From an uncultured Bacilli bacterium (GTDB lineage: Bacteria; Bacillota_I; Bacilli_A; RF39; UBA660): DNA of 41,137 nucleotides. Below, in pieces: positions 23,977 to 32,964 of this stretch. Made by a program: the position numbers and the translations under genes. Location of the stretch: NCBI GenBank assembly GCA_947628895.1, contig CANRBS010000006.1, positions 1 to 41,137 on the forward strand. The letters are read 5' to 3'. Position 1 is the stretch's first letter. Each line of letters begins with the position of its first letter. Below the pieces are notes generated by a model. The model saw nothing but the letters and a program-made list of their open reading frames with translations, ran no database searches and was not told the origin of the DNA.

Positions 23977-25371
23977 ATGCTACAAAAAATGAAAAAATAT
24001 AAATTACTATTAATTGGTCTTATTGTTTTATTAATTTCAATATTATCAATTTCAAATTATAGTATGTGGGGAGATGAAATTTGTAGAGTTTTTGATCCCA
24101 TTTCTGGTAATTTTATAAATACATTAAAAACTAGTTTGGGATTTGCTCAACCTGGTTACATGATATATATGTATTTATGGGAAAGGATTACATTTAGTAC
24201 AAATGTTGAATTCTTTATTAGATGTAGTAATCTTATTTTTGTCCCTATAGCATTTTATTATGTATATAAAATTGTAAAATATAAAAAATGGAACTTATGG
24301 ATAATTTTACTGTTCTTTATGCACCCAATGTTTATATATTATATGGATGAAGCAACTCCTTATATAATAGTGTATACATTATCTCTAGCTTTTATATATT
24401 ATACATTTTTTACAGATGACTTTAATTCAACTTCAAATATTGTTAAATTAAATATTGTATATTTAATTGGTGTCTTTTTTCATTTTATTTTTGGATTTAT
24501 AATAATTCCTTATATTGTAAATTGTTTAATGATAAATCATAAAGATAAAAAAAGTATACTAAAACATATTTATATTTTACTTTTATTTTCTATTATTTAT
24601 GTTCCTCTTTTAGTTACATATTTGTTAAATTTAATTCATGTTACTACCGGATTTAGTTTAAAAAATATTGCATATGTTATATATAGCTTTATTGGTATGG
24701 CCGGAATTGGATTATCAAGAAATGATTTAAGAGCATTAAATTTTAATAAAATTAATAGTATACAAATTATATGCTTACTATTTATGATTATAGTTTGTGT
24801 TGGATTACTATACTTCATTATAAAAAATATTAAAACAATTTTGAAAAAAGAAAGAGAATATTTAATTTGTATATTAGCTTATTTTGTAATAATATTTGGA
24901 TTATCTTTTGTAATTAAATTTGGTGTTTGGGAAAGACATTGTTTTAGTATTTTTCCATTGTTTTTAATATCATTAATTGACATTCTATATATAATAAAAA
25001 ATAATAAAAAAAGTAATATTTTTATTGCTTTATATATCATAATATTAATATTTTCTTCAATTAATATAAGATATAACTATTATTATCAAAGTGATGATTT
25101 TAAAGGTGTATATGAATATATAGAAGAGATTTCACCAAAATATGTAATTTTAAATTATGAAACTTCAATATATGATATTACAAAAACTATAAATAAAGAA
25201 AATATTTCTATTATAGATGAAGAAGAAAAAATAAAAGAAAAATTTAATGAAATTGATGAGGGTGTATTAATTTTATTTGAAAAAAATAGTAGTGATGAAT
25301 TATATGAATATTTTGATTCTAATTATAAGGTAATTAATGAATTCAATTCATTTAAGATAATAGTAAAATAA
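23977..25371 (+). CDS. GT-C fold membrane glycosyltransferase
   Basis: A 464-residue protein with about ten membrane helices. The first extracellular loop has the acidic catalytic motif of GT-C enzymes (SMWGDE, D33-E34), followed by AQPGYM as in the ArnT/PMT-like families. A ~85-residue soluble domain ends the protein. GT-C enzymes move a sugar from a polyprenyl-phosphate donor to an acceptor outside the cell. The two genes downstream could make polyprenyl-phospho-ribose, which would then be its donor (inference). AAAGGAG stands 8 bases before the ATG. Confidence 0.85.
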   Translation: MLQKMKKYKLLLIGLIVLLISILSISNYSMWGDEICRVFDPISGNFINTLKTSLGFAQPGYMIYMYLWERITFSTNVEFFIRCSNLIFVPIAFYYVYKIVKYKKWNLWIILLFFMHPMFIYYMDEATPYIIVYTLSLAFIYYTFFTDDFNSTSNIVKLNIVYLIGVFFHFIFGFIIIPYIVNCLMINHKDKKSILKHIYILLLFSIIYVPLLVTYLLNLIHVTTGFSLKNIAYVIYSFIGMAGIGLSRNDLRALNFNKINSIQIICLLFMIIVCVGLLYFIIKNIKTILKKEREYLICILAYFVIIFGLSFVIKFGVWERHCFSIFPLFLISLIDILYIIKNNKKSNIFIALYIIILIFSSINIRYNYYYQSDDFKGVYEYIEEISPKYVILNYETSIYDITKTINKENISIIDEEEKIKEKFNEIDEGVLILFEKNSSDELYEYFDSNYKVINEFNSFKIIVK

Positions 25372-25439
25372 TTATTTACATTTAATAAGAACAATAATAT
25401 AATATTGTTGTAAAATTTAATGTAGGATGGTGAAAGAAA

Positions 25440-26336
25440 ATGGAAAAAGTAAAAAATTATATAAAATTAATTCGTGTAAAACATTATATAAAAAATTTGT
25501 TAATTTTTTTACCATTAATTTTTAGTGGAAACTTTTTTAATTTTAATATGTTATTATTAACAATTATAGAATTTATTGCTTTTTGTCTCGCTGCATCATC
25601 TATTTATATAATAAATGATTTAATGGATTATGAAAAAGACAAATTACATCCAATTAAAAAGAATAGACCAATTGCATCAGGAAAAATAAAAAAGAGTGAA
25701 GCAAAATTTTGTGTACTAATACTAATATTATTAATATTTGTAGTTCAATTTATGCTATTACAATTTAACATACTAAATACAAGTACTTTTGTTTCTTCCA
25801 CACTTATAGTTTTTGCTTATATAATAATAAATATTTTTTATAGTGTATATGCTAAACATATTCCAATTTTAGATATTTTAATATTAGCATTAGGCTTTAT
25901 ACTTAGAGTATATTTTGGTGGAAGTTTCTTAAATATAGAAATTTCAAATTGGTTATATTTAACAATATTAAGTTTTTCTTTATATCTTGTTTTAGGTAAA
26001 AGAAAAGGAGAATTACAAAAAAATAAAGATTTATCTAGAAAGGTATTAAAATATTATAATGAATCTTATTTAGATAAATTTATGCATATTTATTTAGCAT
26101 TAACATTAGTTTTCTATTCTTTATGGTGTATGAATTATGGCAATGATTTATTATTGTATAGTATTTTTATATTAATATTTATTGTTATGAAATATAGTTT
26201 AGATATTGAAAATACAGAAGATTATTTAGGAGACCCAGTAGAAACTTTACTACATGATAAAATTTTGTTAGTAAGTATATTTGTTTATGCTTTATATATA
26301 GGAGTTGTTTTATATGCAAAAAGCCTATGTCTATGA
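25440..26336 (+). CDS. UbiA-family polyprenyl-phosphate phosphoribosyltransferase
   Basis: A 298-residue membrane protein of the UbiA superfamily. The first Asp-rich motif is N59-D60-LMD-YEKD67, followed by HPIKKNRPIASG, the form seen in decaprenyl-phosphate phosphoribosyltransferases (Mycobacterium Rv3806c type). It would join phosphoribosyl pyrophosphate to a polyprenyl phosphate to give a lipid-linked 5-phosphoribose. A quinone- or heme-pathway role is less likely in this context. The HAD phosphatase gene overlaps it by 23 bases. Confidence 0.88.
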   Translation: MEKVKNYIKLIRVKHYIKNLLIFLPLIFSGNFFNFNMLLLTIIEFIAFCLAASSIYIINDLMDYEKDKLHPIKKNRPIASGKIKKSEAKFCVLILILLIFVVQFMLLQFNILNTSTFVSSTLIVFAYIIINIFYSVYAKHIPILDILILALGFILRVYFGGSFLNIEISNWLYLTILSFSLYLVLGKRKGELQKNKDLSRKVLKYYNESYLDKFMHIYLALTLVFYSLWCMNYGNDLLLYSIFILIFIVMKYSLDIENTEDYLGDPVETLLHDKILLVSIFVYALYIGVVLYAKSLCL

Positions 26337-26973
26337 TTTTGATAAAACAATTTATAATTCTGATAGTACAATAGACTTTTTCTTTTTTTGTTTAAAAAAA
26401 AGAATTAAGTTAATTAAATATTTACCTATTATTTTATATTATTTTGTATTACATTTTTTTAAAATAGTTTCAACAAAACAATTTAAAGAAAAATTTTTCA
26501 GTTTTTTAAAAGAGCTTGATAATGTTGATGAAATGGTAGAATTATTTTGGAATAAAAATAATAATAAAATATGTGATTTCTTTATAAAAGATTTAGAAAG
26601 TAGTAATAGACCAATAATATATATTGTAAGTGCATCACCTGAATTTTTATTAAAAGGATATACTAAAAATTTAAAAAATGTAAAATTATTAGCTACTAAT
26701 ATGGATAAAAGAACTGGCAAAATAAAAGGAGAAAATTGTAAAGGAGAAGAAAAGTTAAATTTTTTACCTAAAAATATTATAATAGAAAAATTCTATTCTG
26801 ATTCTTATAGTGATAGATTTATAGCTGAAAAGTCAAAAAAATCATATATAGTTTCAAATGGAAAAATTTTAGATTGGGATAAAAAAATATTTAAAATAAA
26901 AAAGATAAAGAAATACTTAATTATGTTACTTTTTGTAATAATTATAATATTTTTGATATTAAATATATTATAA
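26314..26973 (+). CDS. HAD phosphatase with C-terminal membrane helix
   Basis: A 219-residue HAD-superfamily (IB-like) hydrolase. Motif I is D8-F-D10-K-T12, motif II Ser is in YIVSASPEF, and the motif IV Asp is in SYSDRF. A hydrophobic C-terminal helix (LIMLLFVIIIIFLIL) anchors it to the membrane. It overlaps the UbiA-family gene, which suggests it removes the 5-phosphate from polyprenyl-phosphoryl-5-phosphoribose. TTG 26305 abuts the AGGAG site (26300-26304), so ATG 26314 is the start. Confidence 0.87.
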   Translation: MQKAYVYDFDKTIYNSDSTIDFFFFCLKKRIKLIKYLPIILYYFVLHFFKIVSTKQFKEKFFSFLKELDNVDEMVELFWNKNNNKICDFFIKDLESSNRPIIYIVSASPEFLLKGYTKNLKNVKLLATNMDKRTGKIKGENCKGEEKLNFLPKNIIIEKFYSDSYSDRFIAEKSKKSYIVSNGKILDWDKKIFKIKKIKKYLIMLLFVIIIIFLILNIL

Positions 26974-27094
26974 TTTTAAAAAGTTGCTCTTGATATATAT
27001 ATATATAAGTTATAATGTAAATAGAAAATTTAGATATTAGTATTAAATTCACAGCAAATTTAAATTTTGTTTACAGATAATTAAATAAAATTTG

Positions 27095-27123
27095 TTGTAA
27101 CCTTAATTTTTGTATGCTATAAT
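27095..27123 (+). promoter_or_regulatory. Promoter of the Wzx/Wzy block
   Basis: TTGTAA (27095-27100), 17-base spacer, TATAAT (27118-27123) with TG extension (TGCTATAAT), like the phosphonate operon promoter. The 225-base gap from the HAD gene also holds a TA-dinucleotide run near 26992. Confidence 0.75.
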
Positions 27124-27137
27124 TGTATGTAGTAAAA

Positions 27138-27168
27138 ATTTATAGGGTCTCTCTATAAATATTTTTGA
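27138..27168 (+). promoter_or_regulatory. Leader hairpin before the initiating transferase
   Basis: Perfect 8-bp stem ATTTATAG (27138-27145)/CTATAAAT (27153-27160), 7-base loop, then ATTTTTG. It lies between promoter and start codon, so it could be a weak attenuator or an mRNA-stability element. Confidence 0.45.
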
Positions 27169-27198
27169 CAAAAGCTATATAGTAAGGAGTTATATATT

Positions 27199-27870
27199 AT
27201 GAACGGTATGGAAGTTGAACTTGATAGTGATTCATCAAAAAAAATAGATTTCAAAAAAATCTTTTATTTATGTGTTAAAAGATTTTTTGATATTTTTGTT
27301 TCTTTGGTTGCCTTAATAATTTTATTACCATTATTTTTAATATTAGCTGTTTTAATAAAGATAGATTCTAAAGGTAAAGTGTTTTATAAACATAAAAGAA
27401 TAGGAAAAAATGGAAAAATTATTTATTTATATAAATTTAGAAGTATGTATAATGATGCTGAAGAAAGACTTAAAGAAATGTTAAAAGATCCAAAAATAAA
27501 AAAAGAATGGGAAGAAAATTTTAAAATTGATAATGATCCTAGAATAACTAGAGTTGGAAAAATATTAAGAAGAACTTCAATTGATGAACTACCACAATTA
27601 CTTAATATTATTAAAGGAGACATGAGTATTGTAGGACCAAGACCACTTGTAGAAGATGAAATAAAAAAATATGGTAAAAATAAAGATAAATTTTTAAGTG
27701 TAACTCCAGGTTTAACAGGATGGTGGGCTTGTAATGGTAGAAGTTGTAGAACATATAAAGATAGAATAAAATTAGAATTATATTATGTTGATAATAGAAG
27801 TATATGGTTAGACATTAAAATTATTTTTATGACTGTTGGTGCAGTTATAAAAGGACATGGAGCTAAATAG
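27199..27870 (+). CDS. Initiating polyprenyl-phosphate sugar-1-phosphate transferase
   Basis: A 223-residue bacterial sugar transferase of the WcaJ/PglC class. One N-terminal hydrophobic hairpin (about 22-52) is followed by the catalytic region: KFRSM, DPRITRVGKILRRTSIDELPQL in part, GDMSIVGPRPL and TPGLTGWWACNGR. It loads the first sugar phosphate onto undecaprenyl phosphate on the inner face of the membrane. The first gene of a block that ends with flippase and polymerase. The sugar (often Gal, Glc or a di-N-acetyl sugar) cannot be told from sequence. Confidence 0.93.
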   Translation: MNGMEVELDSDSSKKIDFKKIFYLCVKRFFDIFVSLVALIILLPLFLILAVLIKIDSKGKVFYKHKRIGKNGKIIYLYKFRSMYNDAEERLKEMLKDPKIKKEWEENFKIDNDPRITRVGKILRRTSIDELPQLLNIIKGDMSIVGPRPLVEDEIKKYGKNKDKFLSVTPGLTGWWACNGRSCRTYKDRIKLELYYVDNRSIWLDIKIIFMTVGAVIKGHGAK

Positions 27871-27893
27871 AATTCTATATAAGGAGATGTTAC

Positions 27894-29342
27894 ATGAAAA
27901 GGAAAAAAACGGTAAAAAAATTAAAAACATATGTTTTACTAAGCACAATATTTGCTTTAATATCAATATTCAGTTTTATTTTATTTACTGGAATATTATT
28001 AAAATTGAATATTTTACCAACTAAATATTTAATTTTATTTTTTATAATTATATTTATAGTTTATTTAATACTATTTTTATTTTCTTTTAAAATAAAAAAT
28101 AAAGTAATAAAAATTATTTCTTATATTTTAAGTACTTTAATATCTATAATATTTATAGTTGGTTCAGTGTATCTTAAAAATACATCTAATTTTTTAAATA
28201 AAGTTCAAGGTGAAGATTATGATAGTTTATCTTTTTCTATGATTGTATTGAAAGATAGTAAATATAATGGTATTTCAGATTTAAAGGATAAATTTATTGG
28301 ATATTTAGATGATGAATATAAAAATGATATAATAGAAAATTTAAAAAATGTTTCTTTTGAAGAATTTTTAAGTACTGATGCAAATTCTTTATATGATAGT
28401 TTAATAAATAAGGATATAAGTGCATTTGTTATTGAAGATAATTTTTATCAAGTATTAAAGGAAGAGATAAAGGAAGTAGAAGAAAAAACAAAAATTATTT
28501 ATAATTTTGAAGTAAAAATTAAAGTTAAAAAAGAAGAAGAAAATTTAGCTTCAATTAATGAACCATTTATTGTTTATATAAGTGGTATAGATCAATATGG
28601 AAAAATAGAATCAGTTAGAGGTAGAAGTGATGTAAATCAACTTGCTGTAATTAATCCAAATACACATCATATTTTACTTTTAAATACACCTAGAGATTAT
28701 TATGTACAACTTGCTGGTACTAGTGGTACAAAAGACAAATTGACACATGCTGGTATGTATGGTGTAAATAAAAGTATAGAAACACTTGAAAATTTTTATA
28801 ATATAGATATTGATTATTATTTTAAAGTTAATTTTAATACTGTAGTTAAACTAGTAGATACAATTGGTGGAATTGAAGTATATTCTGATACAGATTTAGT
28901 TTTATTCCAAGATAAATCTACACATATAAAAGTTGGAGTGAATAAATTAAATGGAAAACAAGCATTAGCATATGCTAGAGAAAGATTTGGATATCTTACT
29001 GGTGATAGACATAGAGGAGAAAATCAACAAGCTGTAATTAAAGCAATAATAGATAAAGTTACTTCATCAAAAGTTTTAATTGGTAAATATAATAGTATTT
29101 TAAAATCATTAGAAGGTTCTTTTCAAACAAATATGCCGGCAAATACCATTACATCATTTTTGAAAAAACAACTAAATGAAATGCCAAATTGGAAAATAGA
29201 TACTTATTCAGTAACTGGTAGTGATGGAAGAGATTATACATATACTATGGGAAATAAGACAAAACTATATGTAATGATACCAAATGAAAAGACAGTAAAA
29301 ACAGCTAAGGAAAAAATTAAATCAATTTTAGAAGAAAAATAA
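27894..29342 (+). CDS. LytR-CpsA-Psr (LCP) family glycopolymer ligase
   Basis: A 482-residue protein. Three N-terminal membrane helices (about 11-35, 44-65, 72-92) are followed by a CpsA-like accessory region (about 105-215) and the LCP domain (about 225-420). Key residues are visible: GIDQYG, RGRSDVN, LLNTPRDYYV, and the Arg-rich YARERFGYLTGDRHRGENQQ. LCP enzymes attach lipid-linked wall polymers to peptidoglycan. Three helices plus accessory domain resemble streptococcal CpsA rather than the single-helix TagTUV. Its place here implies the polymer is linked to the wall. Confidence 0.94.
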   Translation: MKRKKTVKKLKTYVLLSTIFALISIFSFILFTGILLKLNILPTKYLILFFIIIFIVYLILFLFSFKIKNKVIKIISYILSTLISIIFIVGSVYLKNTSNFLNKVQGEDYDSLSFSMIVLKDSKYNGISDLKDKFIGYLDDEYKNDIIENLKNVSFEEFLSTDANSLYDSLINKDISAFVIEDNFYQVLKEEIKEVEEKTKIIYNFEVKIKVKKEEENLASINEPFIVYISGIDQYGKIESVRGRSDVNQLAVINPNTHHILLLNTPRDYYVQLAGTSGTKDKLTHAGMYGVNKSIETLENFYNIDIDYYFKVNFNTVVKLVDTIGGIEVYSDTDLVLFQDKSTHIKVGVNKLNGKQALAYARERFGYLTGDRHRGENQQAVIKAIIDKVTSSKVLIGKYNSILKSLEGSFQTNMPANTITSFLKKQLNEMPNWKIDTYSVTGSDGRDYTYTMGNKTKLYVMIPNEKTVKTAKEKIKSILEEK

Positions 29343-29361
29343 CAATTGGAGGTAAATATAA

Positions 29362-30570
29362 ATGAAAATTGGAGTAGTAGGGACAGGATATGTAGGATTA
29401 TCTCTTGCTTGCTTATTTAGTAAAAGTAATAAAGTTAGAGCAATTGACATTGTAAAAGAAAAAGTTGATATGATTAATAATCATAAGTCACCAATAGTAG
29501 ATAAAGAAATAGAAAAATATTTAACAGAAGAAAAATTAGATTTAGAAGCAACTACTGATTCTGAATCTGTGTATAAATGGGCTGATTTAATCATAATAGC
29601 TACTCCAACAAATTATGATATAGATAAAGGATATTTTGATACTAGTAGTATTGAAAGTGTAATTGAAAATATTTTATCAGTTAATAGAAAAGTTGCAATA
29701 GTAATAAAATCAACTGTACCGGTTGGATATACTGAAAGTATAATAGAAAAATACAATTACAAAAATATAGTTTTTAGTCCAGAATTTTTAAGAGAAGGAA
29801 CCGCATTATATGATAATTTGTATCCAAGTAGAATTATAGTAGGTAGAGATATAAATTGTAAAGAAGCAGTAGAAACATCTAAAATATTTGCAGAATTATT
29901 GAAAAATGGTGCTGTATCAAAAGATGTTCCAGTATTATTTACTGATACTACAAAATCTGCTGAATGTATTAAATTATTTGCTAATACTTATTTAGCCTTG
30001 AGAGTAGCATATTTTAATGAAATAGATTCATATGCTGAAGAAAATAATTTAAACACTAAAGAAATAGTTGAGGGAATTTGTTTAGATCCAAGAATAGGAA
30101 TGTATTATAATAATCCTAGTTTTGGTTATGGTGGATATTGTTTACCAAAAGATACTAAACAATTACTTGCAAATTACAAAGATATACCACAAAAATTAAT
30201 AACAGCTATTATAGAAAGCAATGCTGTTAGGAAAGACTTTATTGCTAATAGAATTATAGAAATTTTAAATAAAAATAAAAGTGATAAAAAAACAGTTGGT
30301 GTTTACAGATTAACTATGAAATCAAATAGTGATAATTTTAGATCTAGTAGTATTCAAGATGTAATTAAAATATTAAAGAATAAAGGTATTGAAATTATAA
30401 TTTATGAACCAACACTTAAAAATCAAGAATTTTTTGATGATTATAAATTATGTAATGATTTTAATGAATTTAAAGAGAAATCAGATGTAATTATTGCTAA
30501 TAGATTTACAGAAGAGCTAGAAAATGTAAAAGAAAAAGTATATACTAGAGATATATATAGAAGGGATTAA
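29362..30570 (+). CDS. ugd: UDP-glucose 6-dehydrogenase family
   Basis: A 402-residue nucleotide-sugar dehydrogenase. The N-terminal Rossmann motif is [10 protein letters not shown], the active site is G257-G-Y-C260-LPKDT, and KSTVPVGYT and PEFLREG are typical. It oxidises UDP-glucose (or a close UDP-sugar) to the uronic acid with two NAD+. Length is standard. It would add an acidic sugar to the polymer. AATTGGAGG precedes the ATG. Confidence 0.92.
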   Translation: MKIGVVGTGYVGLSLACLFSKSNKVRAIDIVKEKVDMINNHKSPIVDKEIEKYLTEEKLDLEATTDSESVYKWADLIIIATPTNYDIDKGYFDTSSIESVIENILSVNRKVAIVIKSTVPVGYTESIIEKYNYKNIVFSPEFLREGTALYDNLYPSRIIVGRDINCKEAVETSKIFAELLKNGAVSKDVPVLFTDTTKSAECIKLFANTYLALRVAYFNEIDSYAEENNLNTKEIVEGICLDPRIGMYYNNPSFGYGGYCLPKDTKQLLANYKDIPQKLITAIIESNAVRKDFIANRIIEILNKNKSDKKTVGVYRLTMKSNSDNFRSSSIQDVIKILKNKGIEIIIYEPTLKNQEFFDDYKLCNDFNEFKEKSDVIIANRFTEELENVKEKVYTRDIYRRD

Positions 30571-30598
30571 AAATATAAATATATTTTAGGTGAGTATT

Positions 30599-31672
30599 AT
30601 GAAAAGTGTTAAAATATCAGTTATAATGCCTGTATATAATGTTGAAGAATTTTTACCAAAAGCCATAGAAAGTGTCTTAAATCAAACTCTTAAAGATTTT
30701 GAATTATTTGTTGTAGATGATGGCTCTACTGATAGTAGCGGAAAAATATGTGATGAATATGCAGCTAAAGATAAAAGAGTAAAGGCATTACATAAGAAAA
30801 ATGGTGGGGCTCCCGAAGCTAGAAATATGGCTATTGAAAAAGCAAAAGGAAAATATATATATTGTATTGATTCAGATGATTGGATTGAAAAAGATTATTT
30901 AGAAAAAATGTACGATTTAGCTGAAAAAAATAATGCTGATATTGTTATAACTGGTTTTTTAATGGAATATTATCAAAATGGAAAATCTGTAATTTATAGT
31001 ACATCTTGCGAAGATGTGGTATATTCTAATAAAAAAGATTTTAGAAAAAATGCATATAAATATTTTAATAATAGCTTTTTAAGCTTAGTTTGCAATAAGT
31101 TATTAAAAAGAGATATTATTATGAAAAACAATATTAGATTTCCTAAAACTAAGTGGGATGATCATCATTTTAATATGGATTTCTTAATGGATGCTAATGT
31201 TGTTGTAATATCTTCAATAGCAAAATATCATTGGTATCGTTCTAGAGCAGGAGCAGAAACAATGATTAATTATAGTGATCCAAATATGTTTGAAAAAAGA
31301 ATAGAACATTATGAACATGTTTTAAAACTATATAAGCATTGGAATTTACTTGACGATGAAAAAAGTATGGATGGAATTAGTTGCTATTTTGTTGGTAGGG
31401 CTTTTCAATGTATTCAAGAACTTACTGACAATAAAAATTTGACTATGAAAGAGAAAAGAGCAAAGATTAAATATATTTTGGAAAACAAATATACAAAAAA
31501 TTCTTTAAAGAATGCCAAATCATTATCTACTAAGTTCAAGATATTAGTAATACCAATGAAACTTAATAATATTACATTATGTATTATTTTTAGCAAAGTA
31601 ATAAATTTTATTAGAGCTCATTTTAAAGGCTTATTTATTAAGATAAAAGAAAAAGAAGTGCATGGTAAGTAG
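30599..31672 (+). CDS. GT2 family glycosyltransferase
   Basis: A 357-residue protein with the GT-A fold of family 2: VKISVIMPVYNVEEFL at the N-terminus, VVDDGSTDSS, and the metal motif DSDD in YCIDSDDWIE near residue 95. The C-terminal third is helical and basic and probably sits on the membrane. Donor and acceptor unknown. GTG 30590 lies inside the TTAGGTGA ribosome site, so ATG 30599 is used. Confidence 0.92.
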   Translation: MKSVKISVIMPVYNVEEFLPKAIESVLNQTLKDFELFVVDDGSTDSSGKICDEYAAKDKRVKALHKKNGGAPEARNMAIEKAKGKYIYCIDSDDWIEKDYLEKMYDLAEKNNADIVITGFLMEYYQNGKSVIYSTSCEDVVYSNKKDFRKNAYKYFNNSFLSLVCNKLLKRDIIMKNNIRFPKTKWDDHHFNMDFLMDANVVVISSIAKYHWYRSRAGAETMINYSDPNMFEKRIEHYEHVLKLYKHWNLLDDEKSMDGISCYFVGRAFQCIQELTDNKNLTMKEKRAKIKYILENKYTKNSLKNAKSLSTKFKILVIPMKLNNITLCIIFSKVINFIRAHFKGLFIKIKEKEVHGK

Positions 31673-31679
31673 GTGATTT

Positions 31680-32948
31680 ATGAAAAAGACTAAATACTTA
31701 ATTATAGGTGCCGGAATTACAGGCCTAACATTTGCTAATTATGTTGATGATTATTTAATTGTAGAAAAAGATGAAAAAATAGGTGGTTATTGCAAAACAA
31801 TTAAAAAAAATGGATTTGTATTTGACTATGCAGGCCACTTTTTCCATTTTAAAACTGATGAATGGAAAAAGTTTTTTTTAGATAATGTTAAAAATAGTGA
31901 ATTAGTTAAAAAAAATAAATGTACTAAAATATATTATAAAGATAAATTAATAGATTATCCATTTCAAATGAACATTCATCAACTTGAAAAACAAGATTTT
32001 ATAAATTGTCTTTATGATTTATTCAATAAAGAAGAAAAAGAAAAATATTCTAACTTTTTAGAAATGTTATATGGAAAATTTGGTAAATCAATAACTGAAA
32101 TGTTTTTAAAACCATATAATGAAAAATTATATGCAGTTGATTTAAAAAAGCTAGATACTAATGCAATGGGTCGCTTTTTTCCATATGCAGATAAAGAACA
32201 AATAATCAAAAATATGAAAGAAGAAAATGCAAATTCCTATAATAATACATTTTTATATCCTAAAGAGGGAGCAGAATTTTTTATAGAAATTTTAGAAAAA
32301 AAATTAAATTCAGAAAAAATTTTATTAAATACTACTATTGAAAAAATAAATTTAAAAGAAAAATATGTGATAGTAAATAATGATGAAAAAATTTATTTTG
32401 AGTATTTAATTAACACTATACCATTTAATAATTTTTTAAAATTAACAGAAGAGAAAGAATATATAGAATTATCTAAAAAGCTATCATATAATAAAGTACT
32501 AGTATTAAATTTAGGATTCAATAAAAAATCTAAATATACACAAGAACATTGGATTTATGTACCTGAAAAAGAATATAATTATTATCGTGTAGGGTTTTAT
32601 AATAATATTTTGGGTCAAGATAAATTAAGTTTATATATTGAAATAGGTCTATCAAAAGATGATAAGGTTAATGTTGATTTAGAACTTAAAAAAACTCTTG
32701 AAAATTTAAAAGTTCAACATATTATAGATAAAGATATGAAATTAGAAGAAAGTGAAATTATTTTAATGAATCCTGCTTATGTACATATAGAAGATAAAAC
32801 AAATAAGCAAATAGATAATGTAATGAAAAAAATGAATGAAAATAATATTTATAGTATTGGTAGATATGGAGCATGGACATATTGTTCAATGGAAGATTGT
32901 ATGATAAGTGCTAAAGAATTAGCAAGTAAATTGATGAAAGGAAAATAA
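31680..32948 (+). CDS. UDP-galactopyranose-mutase-like FAD protein
   Basis: A 422-residue flavoprotein: the dinucleotide motif GAGITGL is at residues 10-16, GGYCKT and DYAGHFFHF follow, and later YNEKLYAVDLKKLD and MGRFFPY. It belongs to the amine-oxidase/UDP-galactopyranose mutase group that is common in polysaccharide loci. It may contract a UDP-hexopyranose to the furanose form. Since it lacks several classic Glf blocks, a related sugar oxidoreductase is possible. It starts 7 bases after the GT2 stop. Confidence 0.8.
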   Translation: MKKTKYLIIGAGITGLTFANYVDDYLIVEKDEKIGGYCKTIKKNGFVFDYAGHFFHFKTDEWKKFFLDNVKNSELVKKNKCTKIYYKDKLIDYPFQMNIHQLEKQDFINCLYDLFNKEEKEKYSNFLEMLYGKFGKSITEMFLKPYNEKLYAVDLKKLDTNAMGRFFPYADKEQIIKNMKEENANSYNNTFLYPKEGAEFFIEILEKKLNSEKILLNTTIEKINLKEKYVIVNNDEKIYFEYLINTIPFNNFLKLTEEKEYIELSKKLSYNKVLVLNLGFNKKSKYTQEHWIYVPEKEYNYYRVGFYNNILGQDKLSLYIEIGLSKDDKVNVDLELKKTLENLKVQHIIDKDMKLEESEIILMNPAYVHIEDKTNKQIDNVMKKMNENNIYSIGRYGAWTYCSMEDCMISAKELASKLMKGK

Positions 32949-32964
32949 CTAATTGGTGATATTT

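Noticed and set aside
26991-27006. TA-dinucleotide runs at 26991-27006 and 40972-40984 as element ends
   Set aside because: Simple repeats are expected in DNA this rich in A+T, and the flanking sequences do not match.
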